From Xanthomonas sp. Leaf131 (GTDB lineage Bacteria; Pseudomonadota; Gammaproteobacteria; Xanthomonadales; Xanthomonadaceae), in contig NZ_LMOG01000005.1 of assembly GCF_001423495.1 (NCBI RefSeq), positions 308,424 through 372,423 of the forward strand: a stretch of DNA of 64,000 nucleotides, written 5' to 3'. Position 1 is the first letter of the stretch, and each line of letters starts with the position of its first letter. Position numbers and translations under genes: made by a program. This document shows positions 63,924 through 64,000 of this stretch, in pieces. The notes below the pieces were generated by a model that saw only the letters and a list, made by a program, of their open reading frames with translations, made no database searches and was not told the origin of the DNA.

Positions 63924-64000
63924 TGATTGAGCGGTTTGGATGGGTCGGTTTTTAGAGCGGATGATCTGTGGGTTTGCTGCAGGGCCCTTGCCCGCCCACC
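63924..64000 (-). repeat. Palindromic element, copy 6, cut by window end
   Basis: Reversed, it matches the right part of the 47643-47803 copy: outer arm GGTGGGCGGGCAAGGGCCC, the GATCATCCGCTCT block and CCGACCC.TCCAAACCG. Only the right flank and the start of the outer arm are inside the window; the rest of the element should continue beyond 64000. Confidence 0.85.

Overview
The window reads as a chromosomal segment of a Xanthomonas-type gammaproteobacterium (order Lysobacterales, formerly Xanthomonadales). This rests on high GC, densely packed genes, the TonB-receptor/SapC/cupin locus, the katB-ankB pair, a PhoPQ system with a small upstream periplasmic protein, a magnesium-type HemB, and CCCTCTCCC...GGGAGAGGG intergenic repeats. 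The species cannot be fixed from the sequence alone. There are no rRNA genes, phage genes, complete insertion sequences or CRISPR arrays. One tRNA (Thr, TGT) is present.

Layout. 0-4.2 kb: a minus-strand TonB-dependent receptor, SapC-like protein and cupin-like protein (cut by the window start). 4.4-13.3 kb: YfcG glutathione transferase, dipeptidyl-peptidase IV, a Coa1-like membrane protein, a DUF885 peptidase-like protein, small secreted or lipoproteins, and HemB. 13.4-16 kb: a PepSY/flavodoxin/reductase fusion behind a Fur-box-like site. 16-21.4 kb: palindromic repeats, a PD40 propeller protein, a 143-bp MITE-like element, aroE, two small membrane proteins and a DinG-family helicase. 21.6-32 kb: periplasmic catalase and its ankyrin partner, dusA, phoPQ, and a DUF1800/DUF1501 pair. 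32-39 kb: mtfA, birA-coaX, a SPOR-domain protein, tRNA-Thr, two SnoaL-like proteins divergent from an AraC regulator, and tmk. 39.8-42.2 kb: a four-gene module of two Roadblock/LC7 proteins, a linker protein and a Ras/MglA-like GTPase. 42.7-47 kb: arginase, two tandem entericidin-like lipopeptides, CsbD, a long TrpS and a metallo-beta-lactamase-fold hydrolase. 47-48 kb: a second cluster of palindromic repeats. 48-53.5 kb: M28 peptidase, a Rap1a/Tai-like periplasmic protein, the transporters YedA-like and RarD, and an alpha/beta-hydrolase lipoprotein. 53.6-60.8 kb: a MacB-type export system (adaptor, ATPase, two permeases) divergent from a DesK/DesR-like two-component system. 61-63.6 kb: a ThuA-domain protein, cytochrome b561 and a catalase-related peroxidase.

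Functional themes are envelope homeostasis and signalling (PhoPQ, DesKR-like plus ABC exporter, Roadblock-GTPase module), peroxide defence (katB-ankB, catalase/b561 pair), iron and haem (Fur-site reductase, HemB) and secreted peptidases. The items most worth a second look are the Roadblock-GTPase module, which resembles actinobacterial conservons without their kinase, and two families of structured non-coding elements. One family keeps its hairpin through compensatory changes. The other is a 143-bp inverted-repeat element that fills gene boundaries. Protein identities are from recognised motifs and remembered family sequences; no database search was run.
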